34,050 bases of DNA from Clostridiales bacterium GWD2_32_19. GTDB taxonomy: Bacteria; Bacillota; Clostridia; Lachnospirales; UBA12420. Location of the stretch: NCBI GenBank assembly GCA_001795385.1, contig MGOU01000027.1, forward strand, positions 1 through 34,050. The letters are read 5' to 3'. Both the position numbers and the translations under genes were made by a program. The notes below the pieces were generated by a model. The model worked only from the letters and a program-made list of their open reading frames with translations. It was not told the origin of the DNA and ran no database searches. Position 1 is the first letter of the stretch; each line of letters opens with the position of its first letter. Positions 24,442 to 31,869 of this stretch are shown here, piece by piece.

Positions 24442-24933
24442 ACATTCATATATATCCTTAGCATTATTTTTCCAGTGTTCAGATATGTTCTTTGCTTTTT
24501 CTTTTGAGAGTTCAGGTATTTTTATATTTAAGATTTCAATTTCATTTTTAGTAATAAAGCAATCTAATCGATATTTATCTTTTGCATATTCGGAAATTGT
24601 TGAGTTATATAAAGTGATATCATCATATTTGTTCATAATATTAGAGCAAAAAACATCCATAACATCCACATAGTCCTTAGGTATTCTATTAGTAAAATAT
24701 TGAAGTGCGATAGAACCGTCAGGGGTAATCATGTATAGAGATTTTCTGTTTTGATTTATCTTATGTACAAGTCTTGATTTTAAAAGTTCAGCCATGTATT
24801 GCTGTATATTGAAGTAATCAGAATATTCATTTTTAATCATAAAATCAGCCAAATCTGAATTGTCGATGGGTGCATTCACTCTAGTTAATATATATAAAAG
24901 TATAAGTTTGTTTATAGTAAGATCATTAATCAT
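24418..24933 (-). CDS. DUF4364 family winged-helix protein
   Basis: A 171-residue protein of a family common in Clostridia, with an N-terminal winged-helix-like domain (INKLILLYILTRVNAPIDNSDLADFMI at about residues 6-32, then a QQYMAELLKSRLV helix) and a conserved YFTNRIPKDY block at about 79-88. It is probably a small DNA-binding or regulatory protein; the role is not known. GGAGGTATTCCC precedes the ATG and a good promoter lies at 24978-25006. It converges on the HAM1-like gene, overlapping it by six bases at a shared palindrome. Confidence 0.82.
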   Translation of the reverse strand: MINDLTINKLILLYILTRVNAPIDNSDLADFMIKNEYSDYFNIQQYMAELLKSRLVHKINQNRKSLYMITPDGSIALQYFTNRIPKDYVDVMDVFCSNIMNKYDDITLYNSTISEYAKDKYRLDCFITKNEIEILNIKIPELSKEKAKNISEHWKNNAKDIYECIKTKMDL

Positions 24934-24977
24934 GGGAATACCTCCAGTGCTTTGTTAGATACGAGTGTCTGGTATTA

Positions 24978-25006
24978 ATATTACTACACAAATGCCTATT
25001 TGTCAA
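24978..25006 (-). promoter_or_regulatory. Promoter of the DUF4364 gene
   Basis: On the minus strand TTGACA (25006-25001), 17 bases, TAATAT (24983-24978), about 45 bases before the start codon. It is divergent from the noncoding RNA promoter at 25062. Confidence 0.75.
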
Positions 25007-25061
25007 GGTTTGGGAGTATTAAAAAATTTTAAATAATATGTAAAAATATTACATATATATA

Positions 25062-25090
25062 TTGACAAAAGCTGCATTTAGATGTATAAT
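25062..25090 (+). promoter_or_regulatory. Perfect consensus promoter of a noncoding RNA
   Basis: TTGACA (25062-25067), 17 bases, TATAAT (25085-25090). Both hexamers are perfect, and no coding frame follows for about 500 bases. Expected start near 25097. Confidence 0.9.
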
Positions 25091-25096
25091 AAGGAT

Positions 25097-25394
25097 AGTC
25101 AAAAAGGCAAAAACAACTAAACATAAACAAGTTCTACTGAGTTCGAAATGGGAAAGTATTTTCTACCTAACGCAAGAATTGCAAAAGGGAATCTAATCTC
25201 TTTATACACAGTATACGCCACAGAGGGTAAGGGGTGGACATACAAAGTATAAAGGATGACAACCATAACAGGTGGAATTAGATACAAATACTTATTCCGA
25301 CGGCTTGGTGGAGCTTTTTCTCTTAAATATTTAAGCTACCCTAATAAGATACACCATCAAATTTGAAACTATTCAAATTTGATGGTGTTTTTTT
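25097..25394 (+). ncRNA. Structured noncoding RNA of about 300 nt, family not recognised
   Basis: Bounded by a perfect promoter and a strong terminator: a 17-base perfect stem (25351-25367 with 25372-25388) and a T-run. Inside are three nested helices: AAGTATTT (25154-25161) with AAATACTT (25286-25293); ATCTAAT (25191-25197) with ATTAGAT (25277-25283); CTTTATAC (25200-25207) with GTATAAAG (25247-25254). Further hairpins are GCAA/TTGC (25172-25182) and one near 25307-25340 with AGCTT/AAGCT. No long reading frame is present. It does not match tmRNA, RNase P RNA, SRP RNA or the riboswitch cores I know. A free-standing clostridial RNA such as raiA is possible, but I cannot confirm it. With the flanking repeats it accounts for the gene-free interval 24934-25595. 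Confidence 0.75.
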
Positions 25395-25452
25395 GTTCTA
25401 AAAAAGAGAGACGAGCGTATGATATATTATAAGTATCGAAGGTAGAAAAAAT

Positions 25453-25553
25453 GGGATCCCCACCGCTAACGCGGAGCCCCCTTAACAAGGGAGCCAAAGA
25501 GTGAAAAGCCTCCCTTGTTAAGGGAGGTGCCCGATAGGGCGGAGGGATCTCGT
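25453..25553. repeat. Two facing copies of the GC-rich dispersed repeat
   Basis: 25453-25495 (GGGATCCCCACCGC...CAAGGGAGCC) and 25507-25553 (AGCCTCCCTTG...GGGATCTCGT) are inverted copies of each other separated by 11 bases, so the pair can fold into one large hairpin. The second copy matches 15741-15788. The unit contains its own small hairpin, CTCCCTTGTTAAGGGAG. Confidence 0.82.
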
Positions 25554-25595
25554 AAAATCGACTAATATATAGTATTACAAAAGAGGAGTGAAAAA

Positions 25596-26543
25596 ATGAA
25601 TCAGGTTATGAATTTTTTTAGTAATTCATTAAGAGAAAGGATGCAAAATCTAAATCTTGAAGGAAAAATGTTGCAGGAGATAAGGCTACGTGTGTATAAG
25701 CCCGTCATTATTTATATAGATAATGAGGAGTATTTTTTATCAGTAAACGGAGAGATTTCGAAAGAAAGTATTTCGCCGATGATTATATTGCCAAAAGATA
25801 TAACGGATACGCTTGAACTTATGAGTGAGTATTCTTTGTATTCATATGAAGAAGAATTAAAGAATGGCTATATAACGATAAAAGGTGGACATAGAGTAGG
25901 TATTGTAGGGAAAGTTGTTATTGAAAATAATAAAATAAAAACATTGAAGAATATAAGCGGTTTAAATATAAGAATTTCGCATCAAATGATGGGATGTGCA
26001 GATAAAATATTGATACATGTTTTAAATAGTCCTTCAATTTATAATACATTAATTGTTTCGCCACCTAAATGTGGTAAAACAACTATATTAAGGGATATAA
26101 CTAGACAAATAAGTGATGGGAATCCGGAGTTTAAAGGTCTTAATGTATCCATAGTGGATGAACGTTCAGAGATAGCAGCCTGTTTTAATGGAATGCCACA
26201 AAATGATGTAGGGATAAGGACAGATGTACTAGATGGATGTCCTAAAGTATGGGGCATGAGGATACTACTTAGATCCATGTCTCCGGATGTTGTCGTAGTT
26301 GATGAGATAGGTGGAGAAGAAGATGCAAAGGCAATAAGAGATATATTAAATGCAGGAATAAAGGTAATTTGCAGTCTACATGCCTCTGATTTTGAGGATA
26401 TAAAAAGTAAAAAATATGTAGCAGACCTTATCAATGAAAAAGCATTTGAAAAGATAGTATTTCTAAGTAATAAGAAAGGCATGGGCACTCTTGATTGTGT
26501 GTGGAATATAGCAAACAGGAGGTGGGATTACAAACATGATTAA
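25596..26543 (+). CDS. spoIIIAA: Stage III sporulation protein AA
   Basis: ATPase of the SpoIIIA-SpoIIQ feeding-tube complex linking mother cell and forespore during engulfment; related to secretion ATPases. The 315-residue protein has Walker A SPPKCGKTT at 155-163 (Ser and Lys/Cys replace the more usual GPPxxGKTT), Walker B VVVVDEIGGEED, and the conserved GGHRVGIVG and RISHQMMGCAD upstream. AGAGGAGTG precedes the ATG. First gene of the spoIIIA operon, overlapping spoIIIAB by eight bases. Expected to be under sigma-E, but no clear sigma-E promoter was identified. Confidence 0.95.
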   Translation: MNQVMNFFSNSLRERMQNLNLEGKMLQEIRLRVYKPVIIYIDNEEYFLSVNGEISKESISPMIILPKDITDTLELMSEYSLYSYEEELKNGYITIKGGHRVGIVGKVVIENNKIKTLKNISGLNIRISHQMMGCADKILIHVLNSPSIYNTLIVSPPKCGKTTILRDITRQISDGNPEFKGLNVSIVDERSEIAACFNGMPQNDVGIRTDVLDGCPKVWGMRILLRSMSPDVVVVDEIGGEEDAKAIRDILNAGIKVICSLHASDFEDIKSKKYVADLINEKAFEKIVFLSNKKGMGTLDCVWNIANRRWDYKHD

Positions 26544-27057
26544 GATAATAGGAATGTTAATAGTTATTGCTACTTCGGCTGGAATAGGATTTTATATACC
26601 TAAATTACATAAAAACAAGATAGAATTTCTAATAGATATGAGGCAAAGCTTCTATTTATTAAAAAATGAAATAAACTATTCTATAAATACTATTGTGGTT
26701 AGTTTTTTTAATATATATGAAAAGGCAAGTAATCAATGTGTAAAACAATTTTTTTATGATATGTATGAAAAACTACAAGAAAAGAGTGGCATTAGTTTAA
26801 AAAGTACATGGGAAACAGGAGTAAATGAGCTTTTATGCAAAGAAAAAATAAATGAAAATGAAGCAAAACACATAACCAGTTTCGGTAATTCTTTAGGATA
26901 CTTAGACAGGGAACAGCAACTTAAGAACATAGATTTTTTAGTAGAGGGACTAGATGAAATTATATTAATGCACAAAGAAAAATATGAAAAACATAGTAAA
27001 CTATATAGTAGGATGGGTATACTGGTGGGCTTGATGGCAACAGTAGTTTTATTATAA
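26536..27057 (+). CDS. spoIIIAB: Stage III sporulation protein AB
   Basis: A 173-residue membrane protein of the spoIIIA operon, related to type II secretion GspF-like proteins. There is an N-terminal helix (IKIIGMLIVIATSAGIGFYI), a cytoplasmic or intermembrane helical middle with LIDMRQSFYLLKNEINYSI, and a C-terminal helix ending MGILVGLMATVVLL. The start overlaps the end of spoIIIAA. A dispersed repeat element separates it from spoIIIAC. Confidence 0.92.
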   Translation: MIKIIGMLIVIATSAGIGFYIPKLHKNKIEFLIDMRQSFYLLKNEINYSINTIVVSFFNIYEKASNQCVKQFFYDMYEKLQEKSGISLKSTWETGVNELLCKEKINENEAKHITSFGNSLGYLDREQQLKNIDFLVEGLDEIILMHKEKYEKHSKLYSRMGILVGLMATVVLL

Positions 27058-27087
27058 ATGCAAGTATATGGGATTAAAGTTTTATGT

Positions 27088-27178
27088 TCTCCCCTTCGCA
27101 GGGGAAGATAATACTGATAAAATATATTGAATATAAAGGGATAGTGTAGTATTTAGTACTATAAATATTTGACACTAC
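27088..27178 (+). repeat. Dispersed ~85-bp element, copy B, inside the spoIIIA operon
   Basis: A hairpin CCCCTTCGCAGGGG (27091-27104) is followed by an AT-rich body nearly identical to the reverse complement of copy A (11024-11123). It separates spoIIIAB from spoIIIAC by 145 bases in an operon that is usually tightly packed. Immediately after it, CCCTT (27178-27182) can pair with AAGGG (27187-27191) at the spoIIIAC ribosome binding site. Confidence 0.9.
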
Positions 27179-27202
27179 CCTTTGAGAAGGGGAGGTATAA
27201 TT

Positions 27203-27397
27203 ATGGATGTGCAGATAATATTTAAAATTGCGGCGGTAGGGATATTAGTTACTGTTATAAATCAAGTGCTCACTCGTTCAGGTAGAGATGAACAGGCTAT
27301 GCTTGTAACGCTGGCAGGACTGGTTGTTGTGCTATATTGGGTTATAAATTATATAAGTGATTTGTTTAATACAGTACAGACATTGTTTGATCTATAA
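27203..27397 (+). CDS. spoIIIAC: Stage III sporulation protein AC
   Basis: A 64-residue membrane protein with two helices (about residues 4-24 and 33-52), with the family start MDVQIIFKIAAVGILVTVIN and the segment GRDEQAMLVTLAGL. I take the ATG at 27203, preceded by AAGGGGAGG (27187-27195); the upstream in-frame codon at 27182 is inside the ribosome binding region. Part of the SpoIIIA channel complex in the mother-cell membrane. Confidence 0.93.
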   Translation: MDVQIIFKIAAVGILVTVINQVLTRSGRDEQAMLVTLAGLVVVLYWVINYISDLFNTVQTLFDL

Positions 27398-27436
27398 AGT
27401 TAATTAGTTATTACATTACACCGGAGGTGCACACAC

Positions 27437-27823
27437 ATGGAGATAACACAGATAATCGTTATATGTTTTATTGGTGTGGTTATGATTTCAATATTAGGGA
27501 AAGACAATAAAGAGTATGGAACATATATAAGGATAGTAATAGGAGTAATCGTATTTGCCGCTATTTTTATGAAGTTAGCTTCAATAGCTGAGATGTTCAT
27601 GAACATAATAAATAAGACAAATTTATCGAGTACATATATTGAAGTAATATTAAAAATAATAGGAATTGCATATTTATCTGAATTTGGTAGCCAAATATGT
27701 AAAGATGCAAATGAAGCATCCTTTGCCACCAAAATTGAATTTACGGGTAAGATATTAATAATGGTAATCGCAATGCCAATAATGACAGCAATTTTGGATG
27801 AGGTATCGAATTTCTTCGTGTAG
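27437..27823 (+). CDS. spoIIIAD: Stage III sporulation protein AD
   Basis: A 128-residue membrane protein of the SpoIIIA complex with about four hydrophobic segments and the family block VILKIIGIAYLSEFGSQICKDANEASFATKIEF at about residues 72-104. CCGGAGGTG precedes the ATG, 39 bases after spoIIIAC. Length is normal. Confidence 0.94.
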   Translation: MEITQIIVICFIGVVMISILGKDNKEYGTYIRIVIGVIVFAAIFMKLASIAEMFMNIINKTNLSSTYIEVILKIIGIAYLSEFGSQICKDANEASFATKIEFTGKILIMVIAMPIMTAILDEVSNFFV

Positions 27824-27856
27824 GGATATTAGACCTAAGAGTTTAGGGGGTTACTT

Positions 27857-28990
27857 ATGAAAAAAATATTTTTGATTATTTTATACATTATTATTTTTAG
27901 TAATGTTGCATATGCAAATGAGGTAATGGATGAACAGTTAAATCATATAAATTTTAATGGAATACAAAATAAAATAGATGACATAGGTGTAAAAGATAAA
28001 AATGAAGCTCTTCAAAATTTTGATTTTTTGGCGGAGGTTAAAAAGCTAATTACAGGTGAAACTGATATTAGCATTGAAAATGTTGTAGGAATAGGTACGA
28101 CAGCTCTAATAAAAGAGGTTAAAAGTAATTTTATACTTATGGCACAGATTTTGCTTTTAGTCATACTTAGTGCGATTATTAAAAATTTGACTGATTCATT
28201 TGAAAATAAGGAAGCTTCCGAAATTGCTTTCTATGTATGTTATGTGATTATAATAATTTCAGTAATAAAAACTTTTAAAATAACAATAGATATTGCGACA
28301 ACGACAATAGATAATATTTTATCTCTAATGAAGGTAATAATACCTGTTTTTATATCAACAATATTTACAACTGGGAATATAACAACAGCAACTACGGCAA
28401 ATGCTGTAATATTTGCAAGTATAAATTATATTGCAATTCTTGTGAAAACCATATTTTTACCTGTTATTACATATCTTAGTGTTGTACAGATTATAAATTT
28501 CTTATCTGAAAAAGAAATATTGAAGGAATTGACTGATTTGATAAGAAAATCAGTTATATGGGGGCTCAAAGGTATGGTTGTAATTTTCTTGGGATTGTCA
28601 GCAATCCAAAGATTTACTGCGCCTGTTTTAGATGGTATAACAAAAAAAGGTGTTGCACTCACTACAAAAACTATAGTGCCCGTACTTGGGGATGTTATGA
28701 ATAGTGCAGTAGATACTTTTATAAACTGTACCATACTTATTAAGAACTCAGTCGGTATAGTAGCAGTAATAGGTCTAATTCTTATTTGTTTTATTCCACT
28801 TTTGAAGATTTTGGCAGTTATAATAACATATAAACTTGTAGCTGCTATAATGCAACCAATAGCAGAGAGTAGGGTTGTAAAATGTTTTTCAGAATTTGGA
28901 AATAACATAGCAGTAATTTTCGCCTGCGTTTTAGCAGTTGCTCTTTGTTTTGTAATATCTATTTCTATACTCATTACAGTCGGAAGCTAG
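27857..28990 (+). CDS. spoIIIAE: Stage III sporulation protein AE
   Basis: A 377-residue polytopic membrane protein with an N-terminal signal sequence (MKKIFLIILYIIIFSNVAYA), an extracellular linker and about seven membrane helices, related to a permease-like SpoIIIA component. Conserved blocks include LLSLMKVIIPVFISTI-like ILSLMKVIIPVF, KGMVVIFLGLSAIQRF and KTIVPVLGDVMNSAVD. TTTAGGGGG precedes the ATG, and CCTAA/TTAGG can fold over it. It is the last spoIIIA gene present; AF, AG and AH do not follow. Confidence 0.94.
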   Translation: MKKIFLIILYIIIFSNVAYANEVMDEQLNHINFNGIQNKIDDIGVKDKNEALQNFDFLAEVKKLITGETDISIENVVGIGTTALIKEVKSNFILMAQILLLVILSAIIKNLTDSFENKEASEIAFYVCYVIIIISVIKTFKITIDIATTTIDNILSLMKVIIPVFISTIFTTGNITTATTANAVIFASINYIAILVKTIFLPVITYLSVVQIINFLSEKEILKELTDLIRKSVIWGLKGMVVIFLGLSAIQRFTAPVLDGITKKGVALTTKTIVPVLGDVMNSAVDTFINCTILIKNSVGIVAVIGLILICFIPLLKILAVIITYKLVAAIMQPIAESRVVKCFSEFGNNIAVIFACVLAVALCFVISISILITVGS

Positions 28991-29104
28991 ACAAAGAACA
29001 AAAAAATAATTTTAAAATGATAGAAATTGAATTGGGAAAAAATGATAAAAAAATTGGAATAAAAAAGCAAGACAAAATCTACAAAGAATATAAAAAAAAT
29101 AGCG

Positions 29105-29167
29105 TGGTATAATAATATTGAAGTTTAATGTCGCTTCATAAAAAAAATTAACTCAAAATTTTGAGTT
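29105..29167 (+). promoter_or_regulatory. Extended -10 promoter and palindrome before the DUF378 gene
   Basis: TGGTATAAT at 29105-29113 is an extended -10 element with perfect TATAAT; no -35 is evident. AACTCAAAATTTTGAGTT (29150-29167) is an 18-base perfect palindrome touching the ribosome binding site GGGAGG (29168-29173), so it could be an operator or a translation-control fold. Confidence 0.5.
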
Positions 29168-29178
29168 GGGAGGCTATT

Positions 29179-29403
29179 ATGAAAACAGCAAGAGTTATAG
29201 ATTGGCTAGCATTGCTATTTATTGTAGTAGGAGCGCTCAATTGGGGACTTATAGCTTTTTTTAATTTAGATATAGTTGCTACATTGTTTGGAGGAGCAGA
29301 CTCCACTTTAAGTAGGCTGATATACGGTATTGTAGGTATTTCAGGTATTTATGGACTAACTTTTTTCGATGGAATCCGAGAACGAGCGAAGGGTATCGAA
29401 TAG
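29179..29403 (+). CDS. DUF378 family small membrane protein (YuzA-like)
   Basis: A 74-residue protein with two membrane helices (about residues 7-27 and 44-62) and the family core LLFIVVGALNWGLIAFFNLD at about 11-30. I use the ATG at 29179 behind TTGGGAGG (29166-29173). Function is unknown. It occupies the place where spoIIIAF-AH would be expected, with its own promoter and terminator. Confidence 0.85.
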   Translation: MKTARVIDWLALLFIVVGALNWGLIAFFNLDIVATLFGGADSTLSRLIYGIVGISGIYGLTFFDGIRERAKGIE

Positions 29404-29416
29404 GAATGCTAGTTAG

Positions 29417-29446
29417 AAAAAAACTGCTTACGGGCAGTTTTTTTTT
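29417..29446 (+). terminator. Terminator of the DUF378 gene
   Basis: AAACTGC (29421-29427) with GCAGTTT (29434-29440), an A-tract to the left and a T-run to 29446, so it may work in both directions. Confidence 0.85.
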
Positions 29447-29470
29447 AAGGATTACAGGAAGGTGGGAAGC

Positions 29471-30742
29471 GTGGAAAAGAAACTTTTTAAAATTTTATTT
29501 TCGTTATTTTTTTGTATTTCTATAATATTTGCCTCTATTTATATTTCTCTTCCAGAAGAAATAAACATTATTGAAGGTGAAAAACATCTTTTTAGTTTCA
29601 ACTTACCGATAGAAGCAAAAATCAATTCTGATAAAAAAGGTGTAATGTACTTAAATAATGAAAAGGTAAAGGAAAATGAAATAAATGTTGACTTGAATCA
29701 ACCATTTAGCCTAAAGTTTGCAGAAAAGAATATAAGTGATGTAGATTTTAACATATTTGGTTTATCACTAAAGAAAGCTAAGATTGACACTATACCCAAT
29801 CAAAAGCTCGTTCCGGTAGGTAAGATAATGGGGATAAGGATATTTACTGACGGTATAATGGTTCTAGGTACAGGATATGTGAATGGGGAAGATGGTAAAA
29901 TATACGAACCTAGTAAAGGAGTGCTTAAAACAGGCGATCTAATTTTAGAGGCAAATGACAAGGAAATATCTGATAAAGATATGCTAACAAGTATTGTGCA
30001 AGAAGATGGTAAAGAAATAAAACTAAAGATAAAAAGAAAAGATAATATAGTATATGAAAAAATTACTCCTATAATGAGCAATGAAGATGACATGTATAAA
30101 ATAGGGATTTGGGTTAGAGATAGCACTCAAGGAATTGGAACTATAACATATTATAACCCACATACAGGCTATTATGGAGCACTTGGACATGGAATATTAG
30201 ATGTAGATACAAATGAACTTATGACTATAAAAACAGGGAAGATATTAAAGGCAAATATAAGCAATATAAAAAGGGGTGAAAAGGGCACTCCAGGTGAACT
30301 GATGGGGATAATCATAGATACATTAAAGACAAACTTCGGCAGCGTAGTAAAAAACACCGAATATGGAATATTTGGAGAATTAAATAATAAAAATAAAAGT
30401 TTAATAGAAAATAATGAACTTAGTATAGCATTAAAAGAAGAGATAAAAATAGGAAAAGCATATATATATAGTGATATACTAGGTAAGGGTACTGAAAAAT
30501 ATGAAGTAAAAATAGAAAGAATAAATAGTTTGAATTATGATATTTCCAAAGGTGTAATAATAAAGATAACTGACAAGAAGCTTCTTGATAAAACAAATGG
30601 CATAATACAAGGGATGAGCGGAAGTCCTATTATACAAAACGACAAGATAATTGGAGCAGTAACGCATGTTTTTGTAAATGATCCAAGTAAAGGATATGGT
30701 ATATTTATTGAAAATATGTTAAAAGAAGAAAAAAATATATAA
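29471..30742 (+). CDS. spoIVB: SpoIVB peptidase (stage IV sporulation protein B)
   Basis: Forespore-secreted serine peptidase of family S55 that activates the sigma-K checkpoint by cleaving SpoIVFA. I use GTG 29471, five bases after AAGGTGGG; GTG 29462 is an in-frame alternative. The 423 residues contain an N-terminal signal/anchor helix (about 5-27), a PDZ domain at about 110-195 (LVPVGKIMGIRIFTDGIMVLG, then GDLILEANDKEI) and the peptidase domain with H240 in LGHGI and the nucleophile Ser in GMSGSP (381-386). It is followed by spo0A, the usual clostridial order. Confidence 0.94.
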   Translation: MEKKLFKILFSLFFCISIIFASIYISLPEEINIIEGEKHLFSFNLPIEAKINSDKKGVMYLNNEKVKENEINVDLNQPFSLKFAEKNISDVDFNIFGLSLKKAKIDTIPNQKLVPVGKIMGIRIFTDGIMVLGTGYVNGEDGKIYEPSKGVLKTGDLILEANDKEISDKDMLTSIVQEDGKEIKLKIKRKDNIVYEKITPIMSNEDDMYKIGIWVRDSTQGIGTITYYNPHTGYYGALGHGILDVDTNELMTIKTGKILKANISNIKRGEKGTPGELMGIIIDTLKTNFGSVVKNTEYGIFGELNNKNKSLIENNELSIALKEEIKIGKAYIYSDILGKGTEKYEVKIERINSLNYDISKGVIIKITDKKLLDKTNGIIQGMSGSPIIQNDKIIGAVTHVFVNDPSKGYGIFIENMLKEEKNI

Positions 30743-30770
30743 CAAAAAACAAAAAAGATTAAAAAAACTA

Positions 30771-30799
30771 TTGACTTTATAATAATAAAAACTTATAAT
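30771..30799 (+). promoter_or_regulatory. Vegetative-type promoter of spo0A
   Basis: TTGACT (30771-30776), 17 bases, TATAAT (30794-30799), leaving a leader of about 75 bases. No convincing sigma-H promoter or 0A box was found by eye between spoIVB and spo0A. Confidence 0.75.
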
Positions 30800-30880
30800 T
30801 GGTTATATAGTAAAATTTTTACATTTTATTATATATATACTACACAATACTAAAATACAAATGATAAGGAGGATTTTAAA

Positions 30881-31675
30881 ATGGAGAAAAAACTTACTCA
30901 GATTGTTATAGTGGACGACAATTTGGATTTTTGTCAAATTCTACAGGATTATTTTAAAAAACAACCCGATATGCAAATAATAGGTGTCGGACATAATGGA
31001 CTTGAGGCTATTGAACTAATAAAAACTAAAAAACCAGATGTTCTTATTCTTGATGTAATAATGCCACATCTAGATGGAATAGGTGTCTTGGAAAAATTAA
31101 ATGACATGAAACTTGAAAAAAAACCTATGATTATAATGCTTTCAGCAGTAGGTCAAGAAAAAATAACTAGTAAATCTTTAAATTTGGGTGCAGAATATTA
31201 TATAATAAAGCCATTTGATATTGAAGCACTTGTAACTAGAATAAGAGAAATAGGTGACGACAACATTTTTGCAAAAGAAAATGGAGGAGGAATCTTTCTT
31301 AAAAAAGAACGTAATGCAAATAGAGACTTAGAAACAGAAGTAACAAGCATTATACATGAAATAGGAGTTCCTGCTCACATAAAAGGATACCAATATCTTC
31401 GTGACTCAATAATGATGTCTGTTGAAAACATGGAGATACTAGATTATATTACAAAAGAATTATACCCAACAATAGCTAAGAAATATAGTACAACACCGAG
31501 TAGAGTAGAACGTGCAATCCGTCATGCAATAGAAGTAGCATGGGAGAGAGGAAGCACTGAGTATATAGATAAATTATTTGGATATACAGTAAATCACAGA
31601 AAAGGAAAACCAACGAATAGCGAATTTATTGCTTTGATAAGTGATAAACTGAGACTAGAGTTAAAGGCAAGCTAG
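30881..31675 (+). CDS. spo0A: Sporulation transcription factor Spo0A
   Basis: Master response regulator of sporulation entry. The 264-residue protein has a receiver domain with the acidic pair D12/D13, phospho-acceptor D58 in LILDVIMP and the conserved Lys in YYIIKPFD, then the Spo0A-specific DNA-binding domain starting [21 protein letters not shown]-like at about 153, with the recognition helix region [21 protein letters not shown]. Length is normal. AAGGAGG precedes the ATG. It follows spoIVB and ends with a large terminator. Confidence 0.97.
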   Translation: MEKKLTQIVIVDDNLDFCQILQDYFKKQPDMQIIGVGHNGLEAIELIKTKKPDVLILDVIMPHLDGIGVLEKLNDMKLEKKPMIIMLSAVGQEKITSKSLNLGAEYYIIKPFDIEALVTRIREIGDDNIFAKENGGGIFLKKERNANRDLETEVTSIIHEIGVPAHIKGYQYLRDSIMMSVENMEILDYITKELYPTIAKKYSTTPSRVERAIRHAIEVAWERGSTEYIDKLFGYTVNHRKGKPTNSEFIALISDKLRLELKAS

Positions 31676-31718
31676 ATCCTTTATCTTGCAAATTAATATT
31701 TAATTTATAAACTAACGA

Positions 31719-31770
31719 ACATCTTCAATTTATTGTTTAGATTTTGAACAATAAATCGGAGATGTTTTTT
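31719..31770 (+). terminator. Terminator of spo0A
   Basis: Two-part stem: ACATCT with AGATGT, and ATTTATTGTT (31728-31737) with AACAATAAAT (31747-31756), followed by a T-run. Confidence 0.9.
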
Positions 31771-31793
31771 GTATTATAAAAATATACAAAATA

Positions 31794-31823
31794 TTGACAA
31801 AATAGATTTTAAAGTTGTATAAT
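31794..31823 (+). promoter_or_regulatory. Promoter of the lipoprotein gene
   Basis: TTGACA (31794-31799), 18 bases, TATAAT (31818-31823), about 46 bases before the start codon. Confidence 0.75.
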
Positions 31824-31869
31824 CATTGTTATGAAAAATGAAACTTAAAATAATAGGAGAGTCGATAAC

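Noticed and set aside
25140-25168. GAGTTCGAAATGGG considered as part of an antisense 5S rRNA-like sequence
   Set aside because: Similarity is limited to about a dozen bases, and the flanking sequence does not follow 5S rRNA.
25097-25394. The noncoding RNA considered as tmRNA, RNase P RNA, SRP RNA, T-box or a known riboswitch
   Set aside because: No tmRNA ends or tag frame, no RNase P conserved blocks, no T-box GGGTGGNACCGCG, and no aptamer core I know; no gene lies within terminator reach.
28426-28974. 182-codon minus-strand frame inside spoIIIAE
   Set aside because: A shadow of a convincing membrane-protein gene; no promoter or ribosome binding site.
29019-29114. 31-codon Lys-rich frame after spoIIIAE, considered as a remnant of spoIIIAF
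   Set aside because: No ribosome binding site and no recognisable SpoIIIAF feature; composition is that of AT-rich noncoding DNA.
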